Assembly: GCF_005860775.1 (NCBI RefSeq)
Contig: NZ_VCHQ01000027.1
Coordinates: 62,001 to 126,000, forward strand
Length of the DNA: 64,000 bases
From: Klebsiella indica
GTDB lineage: Bacteria; Pseudomonadota; Gammaproteobacteria; Enterobacterales; Enterobacteriaceae
Direction: 5' to 3'
Positions 32,043 through 42,221 of this stretch are shown here, piece after piece. A model generated the notes under the pieces. That model worked only from the letters and a program-made list of their open reading frames with translations, searched no databases and was not told the DNA's origin. Made by a program: the position numbers and the translations under genes. The stretch's first letter is position 1. The number at the start of each line of letters is the position of its first letter.

Positions 32043-32984
32043 ATGTTGCAGTTCCTGCTTACCCGTATTATGACCGCCATTCCCACGTTGCTGCTGGTAA
32101 CGGTGATGGTCTTTTTGCTCACGCGCATGGTGCCAGGAGATCCGGCGCTGCTGATGCTGGGCGATATGGCGACGGAAGCGAGCCTTGCCGATCTGCGTCA
32201 CAGCATGGGCCTGGATCAGGGAATGGTGCAGCAGTTCATTATCTGGTTTGGCAACGTGTTGCAGGGTAATTTCGGCCATTCGATTCAAAGTGGACAGGAC
32301 GTATTGCCGCTAATTTTGCAACGCTTCGGCGTGACGCTCAGCGTGGTGCTGGCGGCGATCGCGATAGCTTCGCTGCTGGCTGTACCCGCCGGAATGTTGG
32401 CGGCGTGGAAACAAAACTCATCGCTTGATACCGGCCTGGTTATGTTTTCCACTTTTTTGCTGTCGATTCCGAGCTTCTGGATGGGGCTGCTTATCCTGTT
32501 GTTGTTTGGCCTGCATCTGGGCTGGCTGCCGGTGGTTGGTTACGTCGCGTTAAGCGACAACCTGAAAGCTGGGGTTCTGTACCTGCTGATGCCGGTAATG
32601 ACGCTGGTGCTGGTTGAGATAGGGGCGCTGGTGCGCATGATGCGCGCCAGTACGCTGGAAGTGCTGCGGCTGGATTACGTTTCCCACGCGCGTGCCAAAG
32701 GGCTGCGCGAGCGCACCGTACTGGCGCGTCATGTGTTCCCTAACGCTTTTGGTCCAACATGGACGCTGATTGGCTTAACGCTCGGCAATCTGCTGAGCGG
32801 CGTAGCGGTGACAGAGACGGTGTTCAGTCTTCCCGGCCTGGGACGCCTGCTGGTTGATGCTATTTACGCACGTGATTATCCAGTGATCCAGGGCTGTATG
32901 CTGTTTATCGCCACGCTCTACGTTCTGACCAATCTGCTGATTGATGCTCTTTATCCATTATTTAATCCGAGGGTTTCCGCCTGA
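32043..32984 (+). CDS. ABC transporter permease, DppB type
   Basis: A 313-residue inner-membrane permease with six predicted TM segments. It opens MLQFLLTRIMTAIPTLLLVTVMVF, typical of the DppB family, and has the coupling-helix (EAA) motif DYVSHARAKGLRERTVLARHVFPNAF (about 211-236). It pairs with the next permease, whose ATG overlaps its stop codon, to form the channel. It belongs to the operon beginning at the hydrolase at 28487. Confidence 0.92.
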   Translation: MLQFLLTRIMTAIPTLLLVTVMVFLLTRMVPGDPALLMLGDMATEASLADLRHSMGLDQGMVQQFIIWFGNVLQGNFGHSIQSGQDVLPLILQRFGVTLSVVLAAIAIASLLAVPAGMLAAWKQNSSLDTGLVMFSTFLLSIPSFWMGLLILLLFGLHLGWLPVVGYVALSDNLKAGVLYLLMPVMTLVLVEIGALVRMMRASTLEVLRLDYVSHARAKGLRERTVLARHVFPNAFGPTWTLIGLTLGNLLSGVAVTETVFSLPGLGRLLVDAIYARDYPVIQGCMLFIATLYVLTNLLIDALYPLFNPRVSA

Positions 32985-33802
32985 TGAAAAGACGAATGTC
33001 TCTCGCGCCCAATGCCCTGCTGGGGATGACATTGATTGGCATCATCGTGCTGGCTGGCGTGTTGGGCTTTTTCTGGACGCCGTTTGATCCTGGTCGGATA
33101 AATATTCTGGAGCGTCTGCAGGCGCCTGGCGCGCAATACCTGCTCGGCACCGATGAATATGGCCGTGATGTGCTCAGTCGCTTACTGGCCGGGGCCAGCG
33201 CCAGCATGACCATTTCGCTGGTGACGGTGGGCTTCGCCCTGCTGGTCGGTATTGTTCTGGGGCTGATTAGCGGCTATCTGCGGGGTGTGGTGGACCGGCT
33301 CATTATGATGATAACCGATACATTGCTGGCGTTCCCCGGCATCCTTCTGGCGCTGGGGTTGCTAAGCATCCTCGGTAATAACCGCTACGGTATTATTCTC
33401 GCGCTGGGACTGGCATATACGCCGTCGGTGGTACGTATTGTGCGTGGAACGGTCATGGGGCTACGGGAAGCGGATTTTGTCGCAGCCGCCCGGATAATGG
33501 GGCATAACGAACTGACCATTTTGCGCAGACATGTTCTGCCGAACTGTCTTGCGCCGCTTACCGTACTCGGGACGTCGATGCTTGGCTGGGTGTTAATTTC
33601 GGAAAGCGCACTCTCTTTCTTAGGGCTGGGCGTGCCGCCGCCGGAGCCGACATGGGGAAATATGCTGGCGGCAAGTCGTAGTTATCTGGCACAAGCGCCC
33701 TGGCTGGCTCTGCTCCCGGGGGGCTGTATCTCTCTGGCGCTGCTGGGCGTCAATATGCTGGGTGATGCGCTCCGTGATTATCTTGATCCGAGGATGCAAT
33801 GA
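32984..33802 (+). CDS. ABC transporter permease, DppC type
   Basis: A 272-residue second permease with the characteristic LLGTDEYGRDVLSRLLAGASASM segment before the transmembrane domain, and the EAA motif DFVAAARIMGHNELTILRRHVLPNCLAPL. Its start overlaps the previous stop codon by one base and its stop overlaps the ATPase start, indicating translational coupling. With the DppB-type partner it would form the membrane pore of the importer. Confidence 0.92.
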   Translation: MKRRMSLAPNALLGMTLIGIIVLAGVLGFFWTPFDPGRINILERLQAPGAQYLLGTDEYGRDVLSRLLAGASASMTISLVTVGFALLVGIVLGLISGYLRGVVDRLIMMITDTLLAFPGILLALGLLSILGNNRYGIILALGLAYTPSVVRIVRGTVMGLREADFVAAARIMGHNELTILRRHVLPNCLAPLTVLGTSMLGWVLISESALSFLGLGVPPPEPTWGNMLAASRSYLAQAPWLALLPGGCISLALLGVNMLGDALRDYLDPRMQ

Positions 33803-35442
33803 TGAACAATCAGACGCCATTATTGCAGGTGACCAACCTGCGGGTGAATGCGGCGGAGCGTGAAGTGGTGAAAGGCCTCTCTTTTTCTCTGGCGCCGCGA
33901 GAAGTGCTGGCTGTGGTAGGTGAGTCAGGCAGTGGTAAAACGTTGGCGATGCGCTCCCTCATCAAACTATTGCCTGCCGGTATCGTCAGCCAGGCAGACG
34001 CCATGGTGTTCGATGGTCAGGATTTACAGCAGCTTAATCAGGAACAACTGCGGCGCCTGCGTGGTGCGGGAATCGGCATGGTTTTCCAGGAACCGATGAC
34101 GTCTCTGAATCCGGCGATGACCATTGGCCGCCAGCTTGATGAAGGGTTGGTTTTGCATACCTCACTGACGGAACGTGAGCGGCGAGAAAAAACCATTGCC
34201 ATGCTGGAGCGAGTTGGTTTAACGGAGGCAGAAAGTCTGCTTGGGCGTTATCCCCATGAGTTTTCCGGAGGCATGCGTCAACGGGTTATGATTGCCGCGG
34301 TGATGCTGCTGGAGCCGAAACTGATTATTGCCGATGAACCGACTACGGCGCTTGATGTGCTGGTACAGCATGAAGTGATGGAATTGATGCTGACGCTGAC
34401 GGCGGAAAAGGGCAGCGCGGTGATCCTTATCAGCCATGATTTATCGATGGTGGCACGCTATGCCTCGCGCATTATGGTGATGGAACAGGGTGAGCTGGTG
34501 GAGCAGAACAGTAGCCAACGTCTGTTAGCGGATCCGCAGCATCCTTATACCCGCCGTCTGTTGGAAGCGTTGCCGGTACGCCAGCCCCCTCCGGATCGGC
34601 AGCGCTTATTAGCGGCGGAAAGCGTGATCGCGCTGACTGATGTCGAGATTACCTATACCGGCCGTAAAGCGTGGTTTCGTTCGGCTTCCGTGACGAAAGC
34701 GGTAAACGGCGTCAGTTTTAACGTGCGCGCGGGGGAGACTGTCGCGCTGGTCGGGGCCAGCGGATCAGGTAAAACGACTATCGGCAAACTGATTGCCGGC
34801 ATGTTAAAGGCCAGTCGTGGGACCCTGGCGTTCCGCGGGCATTTGATTAGCAATGCGGATAAGAAACTGCTTTCCAGCTGGCGTCGCGAATGTCAGATGA
34901 TTCAGCAGGACCCATTTTCTTCACTGGATCCGCGAATGTACATCGCGCAGATCCTTGAAGAGCCGCTCCTGCTGGTGGCAACGATGAATCGCCGTGCTCG
35001 CGAGCAACGTGTACGTGAGGTTCTTGATGAGGTGGGACTGGGCGAGATGTTTTTGACCCGTTATCCGCATCAGTTGTCGGGAGGACAGCGTCAGCGGGTC
35101 GCGATCGCCAGGGCGATTATCCGCCGTCCTGCGTTTATCATCGCAGATGAACCGACATCAGCTCTCGATATGACTGTACAAAAACAGATTCTGCAGTTGT
35201 TAAAACGGTTACAGAACCACTATGGTTTCGCCTGCCTTTTTATCACCCACGATCTTGGGGCGGTTGAGCAGGTTGCAGACCGTATTTTGGTCATGGAGAA
35301 AGGCGAGCTGGTGGAGAGCGGCTGGAGTGACGATGTGTTGGATAATCCGCGCCATCCCTATACCCGGCGGTTGTTGGGCTGTCTGCCGATGTTAAAACCG
35401 CTGGAGCAAGGCGGGTATCAGTTACAACAACAGCCAGCATAG
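33799..35442 (+). CDS. ABC transporter ATPase, fused DppD-DppF type
   Basis: A 547-residue protein with two complete ATP-binding cassettes, as in GsiA/YejF-like proteins. The first cassette has Walker A GESGSGKT (41-48), signature FSGGMRQRV and Walker B LIIADEPTTALD. The second has Walker A GASGSGKT (319-326), signature LSGGQRQRV and FIIADEPTSALD. Each half ends with the HPYTRRLLEALP/HPYTRRLLGCLP oligopeptide-ABC tail. Start at 33799 or the adjacent ATG at 33802. It is the last gene of the cassette; a hairpin follows at 35590-35616. Confidence 0.93.
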   Translation: MMNNQTPLLQVTNLRVNAAEREVVKGLSFSLAPREVLAVVGESGSGKTLAMRSLIKLLPAGIVSQADAMVFDGQDLQQLNQEQLRRLRGAGIGMVFQEPMTSLNPAMTIGRQLDEGLVLHTSLTERERREKTIAMLERVGLTEAESLLGRYPHEFSGGMRQRVMIAAVMLLEPKLIIADEPTTALDVLVQHEVMELMLTLTAEKGSAVILISHDLSMVARYASRIMVMEQGELVEQNSSQRLLADPQHPYTRRLLEALPVRQPPPDRQRLLAAESVIALTDVEITYTGRKAWFRSASVTKAVNGVSFNVRAGETVALVGASGSGKTTIGKLIAGMLKASRGTLAFRGHLISNADKKLLSSWRRECQMIQQDPFSSLDPRMYIAQILEEPLLLVATMNRRAREQRVREVLDEVGLGEMFLTRYPHQLSGGQRQRVAIARAIIRRPAFIIADEPTSALDMTVQKQILQLLKRLQNHYGFACLFITHDLGAVEQVADRILVMEKGELVESGWSDDVLDNPRHPYTRRLLGCLPMLKPLEQGGYQLQQQPA

Positions 35443-35589
35443 TTTCAGGATGGCTGACGCGAGAACGTTTTGAACTGCCGAAGACAGGCTATTGATGGGA
35501 TGAAGTGATGTAAATAATGGGGATTACCGGGGTAGGGGATATATTCAGCGTAGCGAAAGATCATTAACGGCGAATGGTGCGGTTTGCCG

Positions 35590-35616
35590 GGATACCTACA
35601 CCTCGCGTGGGTATCC
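35590..35616. terminator. Hairpin after the ABC cassette
   Basis: GGATACC (35590-35596) pairs with GGTATCC (35610-35616), with an inner CAC/GTG extension. It lies about 150 bp beyond the ATPase stop and before the ileX terminator. No strong T run. Confidence 0.45.
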
Positions 35617-35621
35617 TGGAA

Positions 35622-35655
35622 AAGACTAAGGGCCTACGTTTTCACGTAAGCCCTT
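35622..35655 (-). terminator. Terminator of tRNA-Ile2
   Basis: AAGGGC (35629-35634) pairs with GCCCTT (35650-35655) with an inner ACGT/ACGT pairing, just past the tRNA 3' end on the minus strand. It is followed by a TCTTTT-type run. Confidence 0.75.
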
Positions 35656-35661
35656 GATATT

Positions 35662-35737
35662 TGGTGGCCCCTGCTGGACTTGAACCAGCGACCAAGCGAT
35701 TATGAGTCGCCTGCTCTAACCACTGAGCTAAGGGGCC
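35662..35737 (-). tRNA. ileX: tRNA-Ile2, anticodon CAT (lysidine-modified, reads AUA)
   Basis: The minus strand gives a 76-nt cloverleaf. The acceptor starts GGCCCCU and ends AGGGGCC-ACCA with CCA encoded. D arm is AGCUCAGUGGUUAGAGC, anticodon loop CUCAUAA, T arm GCUGGUUCAAGUCCAGC. The CAU anticodon and the overall match to E. coli ileX, along with neighbour mug, identify it as the minor isoleucine tRNA whose C34 TilS converts to lysidine. The accessory block lies directly past its 3' end, a common integration position. I found no direct repeat of the 3' end at the other border. Confidence 0.97.
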
Positions 35738-35860
35738 GTGGCGAGGGATTATAAAGTAACTGATGCCCGCAATCCAGCCTAAAACGCGCGGCTGCTGTTT
35801 TTATAAACAACGCATTTTCAATCCGTTATAATTATCTTTTGGGTATTGAGATGGGAAAAT

Positions 35861-36367
35861 ATGATTAACGATATTCTGGCACCGGACCTGCGGGTGGTTT
35901 TTTGCGGTATTAACCCAGGGAAGTCTTCTGCCCATACCGGTTTTCATTTCGCCCATCCGGGTAATCGATTCTGGAAGGTGATTCACCAGGCCGGATTTAC
36001 TGACCGTCTTCTCAGGCCTGAAGAGGAGCTGCACCTGCTGGACACGCGCTGCGGGATTACCATGTTAGTCGAACGGCCGACGGTGCAGGCCAGCGAAGTC
36101 GACTTGCTGGAGCTACGGGATGGTGGCCGGGAACTGGTCAGGAAAATGGAAGAATATCAGCCGCGAGCACTGGCGATCCTCGGTAAACAGGCGTTTGAAA
36201 AAGCGTTTCAGGCGCGTGGCGTACGATGGGGAAAGCAGCAGGTGACCATCGGCACAACGGAGGTATGGGTGTTGCCGAATCCCAGCGGCCTGAACAGGGC
36301 GACGTTGGATAAACTGGTGGATGCCTATCGGGAACTGGATGATGCGCTGGCGACGCGAGGGCTTTAA
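35861..36367 (+). CDS. mug: Mug, G/U(T)-mismatch-specific uracil-DNA glycosylase
   Basis: A 168-residue uracil-DNA glycosylase family 2 enzyme that removes uracil and 3,N4-ethenocytosine opposite G. The active-site motif GINPGKSS (about 16-23) contains the catalytic Asn, and NPSGLNR (about 140-146) is the intercalating/recognition loop. The ATG at 35861 agrees with the E. coli length; an upstream TTG at 35846 would add five residues. It sits between ileX and convergent rpoD, exactly as in E. coli. Confidence 0.95.
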   Translation: MINDILAPDLRVVFCGINPGKSSAHTGFHFAHPGNRFWKVIHQAGFTDRLLRPEEELHLLDTRCGITMLVERPTVQASEVDLLELRDGGRELVRKMEEYQPRALAILGKQAFEKAFQARGVRWGKQQVTIGTTEVWVLPNPSGLNRATLDKLVDAYRELDDALATRGL

Positions 36368-36489
36368 TCGGGAAAATCATCTTTATTTAACCGTGAATAT
36401 CCCCTCCAGTGCCGGTCATACCGAACGTTCAGATTCTCTTAAACAATCAGCGTTATGTTCTCCGGTCGTGGTTTACAACTGGCGTAAAA

Positions 36490-36511
36490 AAGCCAGTCAT
36501 TCGACTGGCTT
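36490..36511. terminator. Bidirectional terminator between mug and rpoD
   Basis: AAGCCAGTC (36490-36498) pairs with GACTGGCTT (36503-36511), a perfect 9-bp stem with a 4-nt loop. It has A-rich sequence on the left, so the minus strand ends in a T run suited to the rpoD operon. Confidence 0.85.
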
Positions 36512-36542
36512 CAGACAGGCTTTTTGTAATAACCGGCGATAA

Positions 36543-38387
36543 TTAATCGTCGAGGAAGCTGCGCAGTACTTCAGAGCGGCTCGGGTGGCGCAGTTTACGC
36601 AACGCTTTCGCTTCGATCTGACGAATACGTTCGCGGGTAACGTCAAACTGTTTACCCACTTCTTCCAGCGTGTGATCGGTATTCATATCAATACCGAAAC
36701 GCATACGCAGGACTTTCGCTTCACGGGCGGTCAGGCCTGCCAGAACATCGTGAGTGGCGGCGCGCAGGCTTTCCGTAGTGGCGGAGTCCAGCGGCAGCTC
36801 AAGGGTGTTATCCTCGATAAAATCGCCCAGATGCGAATCTTCATCGTCGCCAATCGGCGTTTCCATGGAGATAGGTTCTTTGGCGATTTTCAGCACCTTA
36901 CGAATTTTATCTTCCGGCATCAGCATGCGCTCGGCCAACTCTTCCGGTGTTGGCTCGCGGCCCATTTCCTGCAACATCTGGCGAGAAATACGGTTGAGCT
37001 TGTTGATCGTCTCAATCATATGCACCGGAATACGGATGGTGCGCGCCTGATCGGCGATAGAGCGGGTGATCGCCTGACGGATCCACCAGGTTGCGTAAGT
37101 GGAAAACTTGTAGCCACGACGGTATTCAAATTTATCAACCGCTTTCATCAGGCCAATGTTGCCTTCCTGAATCAGGTCGAGGAACTGCAGACCGCGGTTG
37201 GTATATTTCTTGGCGATGGAGATAACCAGACGCAGGTTCGCTTCAACCATCTCTTTTTTCGCACGGCGGGCTTTTGCTTCACCGATGGACATACGACGGT
37301 TGATATCTTTTACCTGCTCAATGGTCAGGCCGGTCTCTTGCTCAATCTGCTGCAGTTTCATCAGGCCGCGCTGAACGTCTTCTTTCACGTCAAGCAGCTT
37401 CTCGGACCAGGGCTTGTTCATCGCCACGGCGGCATTGAACCAGGTTTCGCTGGTTTCGTTGCCGGTGAACAGCGTGATGAAGTTTTTCTTCGGCATTTTG
37501 CACTGTTCAACGCACAGCTTCATGATGATACGCTCTTGAGTACGAACGCGATCCATCATGGTACGCATGCTGTTAACCAGGTAGTCGAACTGCTTCGGCA
37601 CCAGACGGAACTGTTTGAACACTTCAGACAGTTTGAGGATCTCTTCCTGCGCTGCGGCGTGGCTGCGGCCTTTCGCTTTGATGGTGTCGCGGGTCAGTTC
37701 GTACTGTGTACGCAGCTCGGCAAATTTCTCGCGCGCCAGCTCCGGGTCGATGCTGTTGTCGTCATCGCCGCTGTCGTCGTCGTCTTCTTCATCCTCATCT
37801 TCGTCGTCATCCATCTCTTCCTGAGAGAGTTCAGAACCGACGTGCGTCGCCGTTGGCGCCATATCTTCTTCGGCGTTTGGATCGACGAAACCGGTGATCA
37901 GATCGGACAGACGCGCTTCTTCCGCTTCAACGCGATCGTACTGTTCAAGCAGATAGGTGATCGCTTCCGGATATTCGGCAACCGAGCACTGAACCTGATT
38001 AATCCCGTCTTCAATGCGTTTGGCGATGTCGATTTCACCTTCACGCGTCAGCAGCTCGACGGTACCCATTTCACGCATATACATGCGCACCGGGTCGGTT
38101 GTCCGTCCGATTTCAGACTCAACGCTGGAGAGCACCTGAGCAGCAGCTTCTTCCGCATCTTCGTCAGTGTTGTTGCTATTTTCAGCAAGCAGGAGATCAT
38201 CGGCATCCGGCGCTTCTTCCATCACCTGAATGCCCATGTCGTTGATCATTTGGATGATGTCTTCGATCTGGTCGGAGTCGACGATATCTTCCGGCAGATG
38301 GTCATTGACCTCGGCATAGGTCAGATAGCCTTGCTCCTTACCACGTTGGACAAGAAGCTTCAGCTGTGACTGCGGGTTTTGCTCCAT
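36543..38387 (-). CDS. rpoD: RpoD, housekeeping sigma-70 factor
   Basis: A 614-residue primary sigma factor. Region 1.1 is at the N-terminus. A non-conserved spacer carries an acidic run around 190-215 ([13 protein letters not shown]). Regions 2.1-2.4 include [48 protein letters not shown]. Regions 3 and 4 end with the -35 [33 protein letters not shown]. Start complementary to 38385-38387 ([10 protein letters not shown]). It is the last gene of rpsU-dnaG-rpoD. The acidic spacer makes a GAY-rich repeat at 37750-37830 that is coding, not a microsatellite. Confidence 0.98.
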   Translation of the reverse strand: MEQNPQSQLKLLVQRGKEQGYLTYAEVNDHLPEDIVDSDQIEDIIQMINDMGIQVMEEAPDADDLLLAENSNNTDEDAEEAAAQVLSSVESEIGRTTDPVRMYMREMGTVELLTREGEIDIAKRIEDGINQVQCSVAEYPEAITYLLEQYDRVEAEEARLSDLITGFVDPNAEEDMAPTATHVGSELSQEEMDDDEDEDEEDDDDSGDDDNSIDPELAREKFAELRTQYELTRDTIKAKGRSHAAAQEEILKLSEVFKQFRLVPKQFDYLVNSMRTMMDRVRTQERIIMKLCVEQCKMPKKNFITLFTGNETSETWFNAAVAMNKPWSEKLLDVKEDVQRGLMKLQQIEQETGLTIEQVKDINRRMSIGEAKARRAKKEMVEANLRLVISIAKKYTNRGLQFLDLIQEGNIGLMKAVDKFEYRRGYKFSTYATWWIRQAITRSIADQARTIRIPVHMIETINKLNRISRQMLQEMGREPTPEELAERMLMPEDKIRKVLKIAKEPISMETPIGDDEDSHLGDFIEDNTLELPLDSATTESLRAATHDVLAGLTAREAKVLRMRFGIDMNTDHTLEEVGKQFDVTRERIRQIEAKALRKLRHPSRSEVLRSFLDD

Positions 38388-38537
38388 AAGACGGTATCCA
38401 CACTTAATTCGTTTGATTGGTGTCAGCAGACGAGCCGCCGACATTTAAAGCGAGGGCCTACTTATATAATTGCCGCTGCGCCTCTGCGCGGCTGTCGGGG
38501 GCTTCCCGAACGATATTCGGCACTTAAGCCGTTAAAT

Positions 38538-40283
38538 TCATTTTTTTTCCAGAGCCTGTCGGATTTCCCAGAACTCCCGGCGTTCCTCACTGCTTAAACC
38601 GTGTGTGCGATCGCGAGCGATCAACTCTTCTTGTCGCAGTTCCAGCAGTGAATCAAACATATGATTGAGCGAGTCGGTGAAGGTTTTTTCAGCAATATCT
38701 TTATCTGCTATATCGTCCCACATCGACAGTTTTTCAAGGGTTGCGGCTTCATTTGTACCACGGTACTGCTCTAAAAGTTGCCCGGTAGTCAGACCAGGCT
38801 GAGACAAACAGGTTTTAACCAGTTCGTTGAATAAACCCAGCCCCGGCATCTTACGCGAATCCAGACCTTCTAATGGCGGTACCTGCGGCGCCAGCGCCGG
38901 GTTTTGCACCAGCAGCCCTATAAGTATACGCATGGTCGTCCGTTTTAGCTGTAGAGCCGGGCGCTGGATGCTATTTTCAGACAGTTTAGGCATTAAACGT
39001 TCAAGCTGGGCGTCATCTAAAATGCCTAACTTGTTACCCAACTCCTGACGCAGATAAATGCGCAACGTTTCGCCCGGAACCTGGCTTATCAGCGGCAGCG
39101 CTAAAGTACTGAGCTGTGCACGCCCGTCCGGCGTACTCAAATCCACCTGCGGCAACAGACTGTTGAACAAAAACGTGGAGAGCGGCTGAGCCTGCTCCAT
39201 CCGCGCTTCAAATGCCTCTTTCCCTTCTTTACGCACCAGCGTATCCGGGTCTTCGCCATCGGGCAGAAACATAAAGCGCAGCTGGCGTCCATCGGTCATA
39301 TACGGCAGCGCCGTTTCCAGTGCGCGCCAGGCGGCATCACGGCCAGCCCGGTCGCCGTCATAGCAGCAAACGACCTGATTAGTCACCCGGAACAACAGCT
39401 GAATATGGTCAGCGGTCGTCGACGTACCTAACGACGCAACCGCATAGTTTATGCCGAATTGCGCCAGCGCCACCACATCCATATAACCTTCGACCACCAA
39501 TAGACGGGGCGGTTCGGCGTTGTCCTGCTGTGCTTCATAAAGGCCGTACAACTGGCGGCCTTTATGGAAAATATCGGTTTCCGGAGAGTTAAGGTATTTC
39601 GGCAGGGCATCACCCAGCACGCGACCACCAAAACCAATCACCCGGCCCCGCTTATCGCGGATGGGAAACATCACCCGTTCGCGGAAACGGTCATAACTGC
39701 GCCCCTGATCGTTAGTGACCAGCATGCCTGCATCAATGAGCGATTGCCGATTCTCCTGATTGCCACCAAAACGTTTTAACACGTTGTCCCAACCGGGAGG
39801 GGCATAGCCAATCGCAAAGCGCGTAATCACCTCGCTGCTTAAGCCGCGTTTTGCCAGATACTGGCGCGCGGGGTCGGCGGCAGGTTGCATCAGAGACTGT
39901 TGATAAAACGTGTTCAGACCCTCCATCAACTGATAAAGATTCTGCCGCTGATGGCGCTCAATCTGACTGGGTCCGTTGCCTGCTTCATAGGGCACTTCAA
40001 GGTTGTGCATCGCAGCCAGCTCTTCGACGGTTTCCACGAACTCGAGCTTGTCGTAGTTCATCAGAAAGTCGATAGCGTTGCCGTGCGCGCCGCAGCCAAA
40101 GCAGTGGTAAAACTGTTTTTCACCGTTGACGGTGAAAGAGGGGGTTTTTTCGTTATGGAACGGACAGCACGCGTGAAAATTTTTGCCCTGCTTTTTCAGC
40201 TTTACCCGCGCGTCGATCAGATCGACGATGTCGGTGCGCGCCAGCAGGTCATTAATAAATACGCGTGGGATTCGTCCAGCCAT
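38538..40283 (-). CDS. dnaG: DnaG, DNA primase
   Basis: A 581-residue primase that makes RNA primers at the replication fork. The N-terminal CHC2 zinc finger uses Cys40, His43, Cys61 and Cys64. The TOPRIM core contains VVEGYMDVVALAQFG and YDGDRAGRDAAWRA. The C-terminal DnaB-interaction domain starts at about 435. It is the middle gene of the macromolecular synthesis operon, with 150 bp to rpoD, where E. coli has an RNase E processing site. Length equals E. coli DnaG. Confidence 0.98.
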   Translation of the reverse strand: MAGRIPRVFINDLLARTDIVDLIDARVKLKKQGKNFHACCPFHNEKTPSFTVNGEKQFYHCFGCGAHGNAIDFLMNYDKLEFVETVEELAAMHNLEVPYEAGNGPSQIERHQRQNLYQLMEGLNTFYQQSLMQPAADPARQYLAKRGLSSEVITRFAIGYAPPGWDNVLKRFGGNQENRQSLIDAGMLVTNDQGRSYDRFRERVMFPIRDKRGRVIGFGGRVLGDALPKYLNSPETDIFHKGRQLYGLYEAQQDNAEPPRLLVVEGYMDVVALAQFGINYAVASLGTSTTADHIQLLFRVTNQVVCCYDGDRAGRDAAWRALETALPYMTDGRQLRFMFLPDGEDPDTLVRKEGKEAFEARMEQAQPLSTFLFNSLLPQVDLSTPDGRAQLSTLALPLISQVPGETLRIYLRQELGNKLGILDDAQLERLMPKLSENSIQRPALQLKRTTMRILIGLLVQNPALAPQVPPLEGLDSRKMPGLGLFNELVKTCLSQPGLTTGQLLEQYRGTNEAATLEKLSMWDDIADKDIAEKTFTDSLNHMFDSLLELRQEELIARDRTHGLSSEERREFWEIRQALEKK

Positions 40284-40337
40284 ATGCCCCGTTTTATACG
40301 CCTCACCTTTCAGGATGTCTCTGCCCCGGCAGCGCTC

Positions 40338-40382
40338 GTTACTTACCCTGGTAAGCTCCGGGACTCACGCCCTTGCCGTCTT
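40338..40382. repeat. boxC-like intergenic repeat upstream of dnaG
   Basis: A second segment with the layout TTACTT...GTAAGCT-CCGGG...TTGCCGTCTT, similar to the element at 8104-8162. It lies in the rpsU-dnaG gap. The family assignment is tentative. Confidence 0.4.
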
Positions 40383-40423
40383 AAATCGATCCTGAATGAT
40401 TGAGTGTATATGCTAATGCATAA

Positions 40424-40504
40424 ACGAAAATAAGCCGCGCATTCCTTCCGGAAGCACGGCCTTACAACTACAACTCGCTCTGAATTGAGAGCCGGGCTCT
40501 CAAT
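40424..40504 (-). terminator. Attenuator hairpins between rpsU and dnaG
   Basis: Two hairpins lie just past the rpsU stop on the minus strand. One is a perfect 10-bp stem, ATTGAGAGCC / GGCTCTCAAT (40484-40504). The other is GCCGTGCTTCC / GGAATGCGCGGC (about 40434-40461), followed by TTATTTTCG. E. coli has the partial terminator T1 in this position, lowering dnaG and rpoD relative to rpsU. Confidence 0.7.
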
Positions 40505-40507
40505 AGA

Positions 40508-41160
<653 letters not shown>

Positions 41161-42174
41161 ATGCGTGTATTGGGAATTGAAACATCCTGCGATGAAACCG
41201 GCATCGCTATTTATGACGACGAAAAAGGTCTGCTAGCCAACCAGCTGTACAGTCAGGTGAAATTACACGCCGACTATGGCGGTGTCGTGCCCGAGCTGGC
41301 CTCGCGCGACCATGTGCGTAAAACGGTACCGCTGATTCAGGCGGCGCTAAAAGAAGCGGGGATGACGGCGAAAGAGATTGATGCCGTCGCCTACACGGCG
41401 GGGCCGGGGCTGGTCGGCGCGCTGCTGGTTGGCGCGACGGTAGGCCGCGCGCTGGCGTTTGCCTGGAACGTTCCGGCGATCCCGGTACACCATATGGAAG
41501 GGCACCTGTTGGCGCCGATGCTGGAAGATAACCCGCCAGCATATCCTTTTGTCGCGCTGCTGGTTTCCGGCGGCCATACGCAGCTCATCAGCGTGACCGG
41601 CATTGGTCAGTATGAGCTGCTGGGCGAATCCATTGATGATGCGGCGGGCGAAGCCTTCGATAAGACCGCGAAACTGCTGGGGCTGGATTATCCCGGCGGC
41701 CCGATGTTGTCGAAAATGGCTTCGCAGGGCACTGAAGGGCGTTTTGTCTTTCCCCGCCCGATGACCGACCGTCCCGGACTGGACTTCAGCTTCTCTGGCC
41801 TGAAAACCTTTGCCGCGAATACCATCCGCAGCAACGGCGATGACGAGCAGACGCGCGCCGATATTGCCCGCGCCTTCGAAGATGCGGTGGTGGATACGCT
41901 GATGATTAAGTGTCGTCGCGCGCTGGAACAAACCGGTTTTAAACGTCTGGTGATGGCGGGGGGCGTCAGCGCTAACCGGACGCTGCGCGCGAAGCTGGCG
42001 GAAATGATGAAAAAACGCGGCGGAGAAGTCTTTTATGCTCGCCCTGAATTCTGTACCGATAACGGCGCGATGATTGCCTATGCGGGTATGGTTCGTCTGC
42101 ACTCTGGCGCAAAAGCGGATCTCGGCGTGACCGTCCGTCCCCGCTGGCCGCTGGCGGAACTACCGGCGGCCTAA
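41161..42174 (+). CDS. tsaD: TsaD, tRNA threonylcarbamoyladenosine (t6A) synthase subunit
   Basis: A 337-residue Kae1/TsaD-family ASKHA protein that transfers the threonylcarbamoyl group to A37 of ANN-decoding tRNAs with TsaB, TsaE and TsaC product. Motifs seen are the N-terminal [13 protein letters not shown], the metal-binding HxxxH ([10 protein letters not shown], about 110-119), [18 protein letters not shown] and the C-terminal Asp in [11 protein letters not shown]. Length matches E. coli. It is convergent with the NCS1 permease gene across a shared hairpin. The E. coli ttd genes normally beside it are absent. Confidence 0.97.
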   Translation: MRVLGIETSCDETGIAIYDDEKGLLANQLYSQVKLHADYGGVVPELASRDHVRKTVPLIQAALKEAGMTAKEIDAVAYTAGPGLVGALLVGATVGRALAFAWNVPAIPVHHMEGHLLAPMLEDNPPAYPFVALLVSGGHTQLISVTGIGQYELLGESIDDAAGEAFDKTAKLLGLDYPGGPMLSKMASQGTEGRFVFPRPMTDRPGLDFSFSGLKTFAANTIRSNGDDEQTRADIARAFEDAVVDTLMIKCRRALEQTGFKRLVMAGGVSANRTLRAKLAEMMKKRGGEVFYARPEFCTDNGAMIAYAGMVRLHSGAKADLGVTVRPRWPLAELPAA

Positions 42175-42188
42175 TCGCTGCTATTTAA

Positions 42189-42211
42189 CAGGCCGACGCA
42201 ACATCGGCCTG
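42189..42211. terminator. Bidirectional terminator between tsaD and the permease gene
   Basis: CAGGCCGA (42189-42196) pairs with TCGGCCTG (42204-42211) around CGCAACA, midway between the two convergent stop codons. Confidence 0.75.
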
Positions 42212-42221
42212 CCTTTCGAAC

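Noticed and set aside
35662-35737. ileX 3' end as an att site with a matching direct repeat at the far border
   Set aside because: I looked for the tRNA 3' sequence near yqjH and the yoaC-like gene and saw no copy. No integrase gene is present.
37750-37830. Short trinucleotide-like repeat (GTC/ATC/TCC)
   Set aside because: It encodes the acidic Asp/Glu spacer of RpoD, a normal feature of enterobacterial sigma-70.
36585-38369. 594-codon open frame antisense to rpoD
   Set aside because: It is the mirror of the well-supported rpoD reading frame; codon use is that of a shadow frame and no domain is seen.
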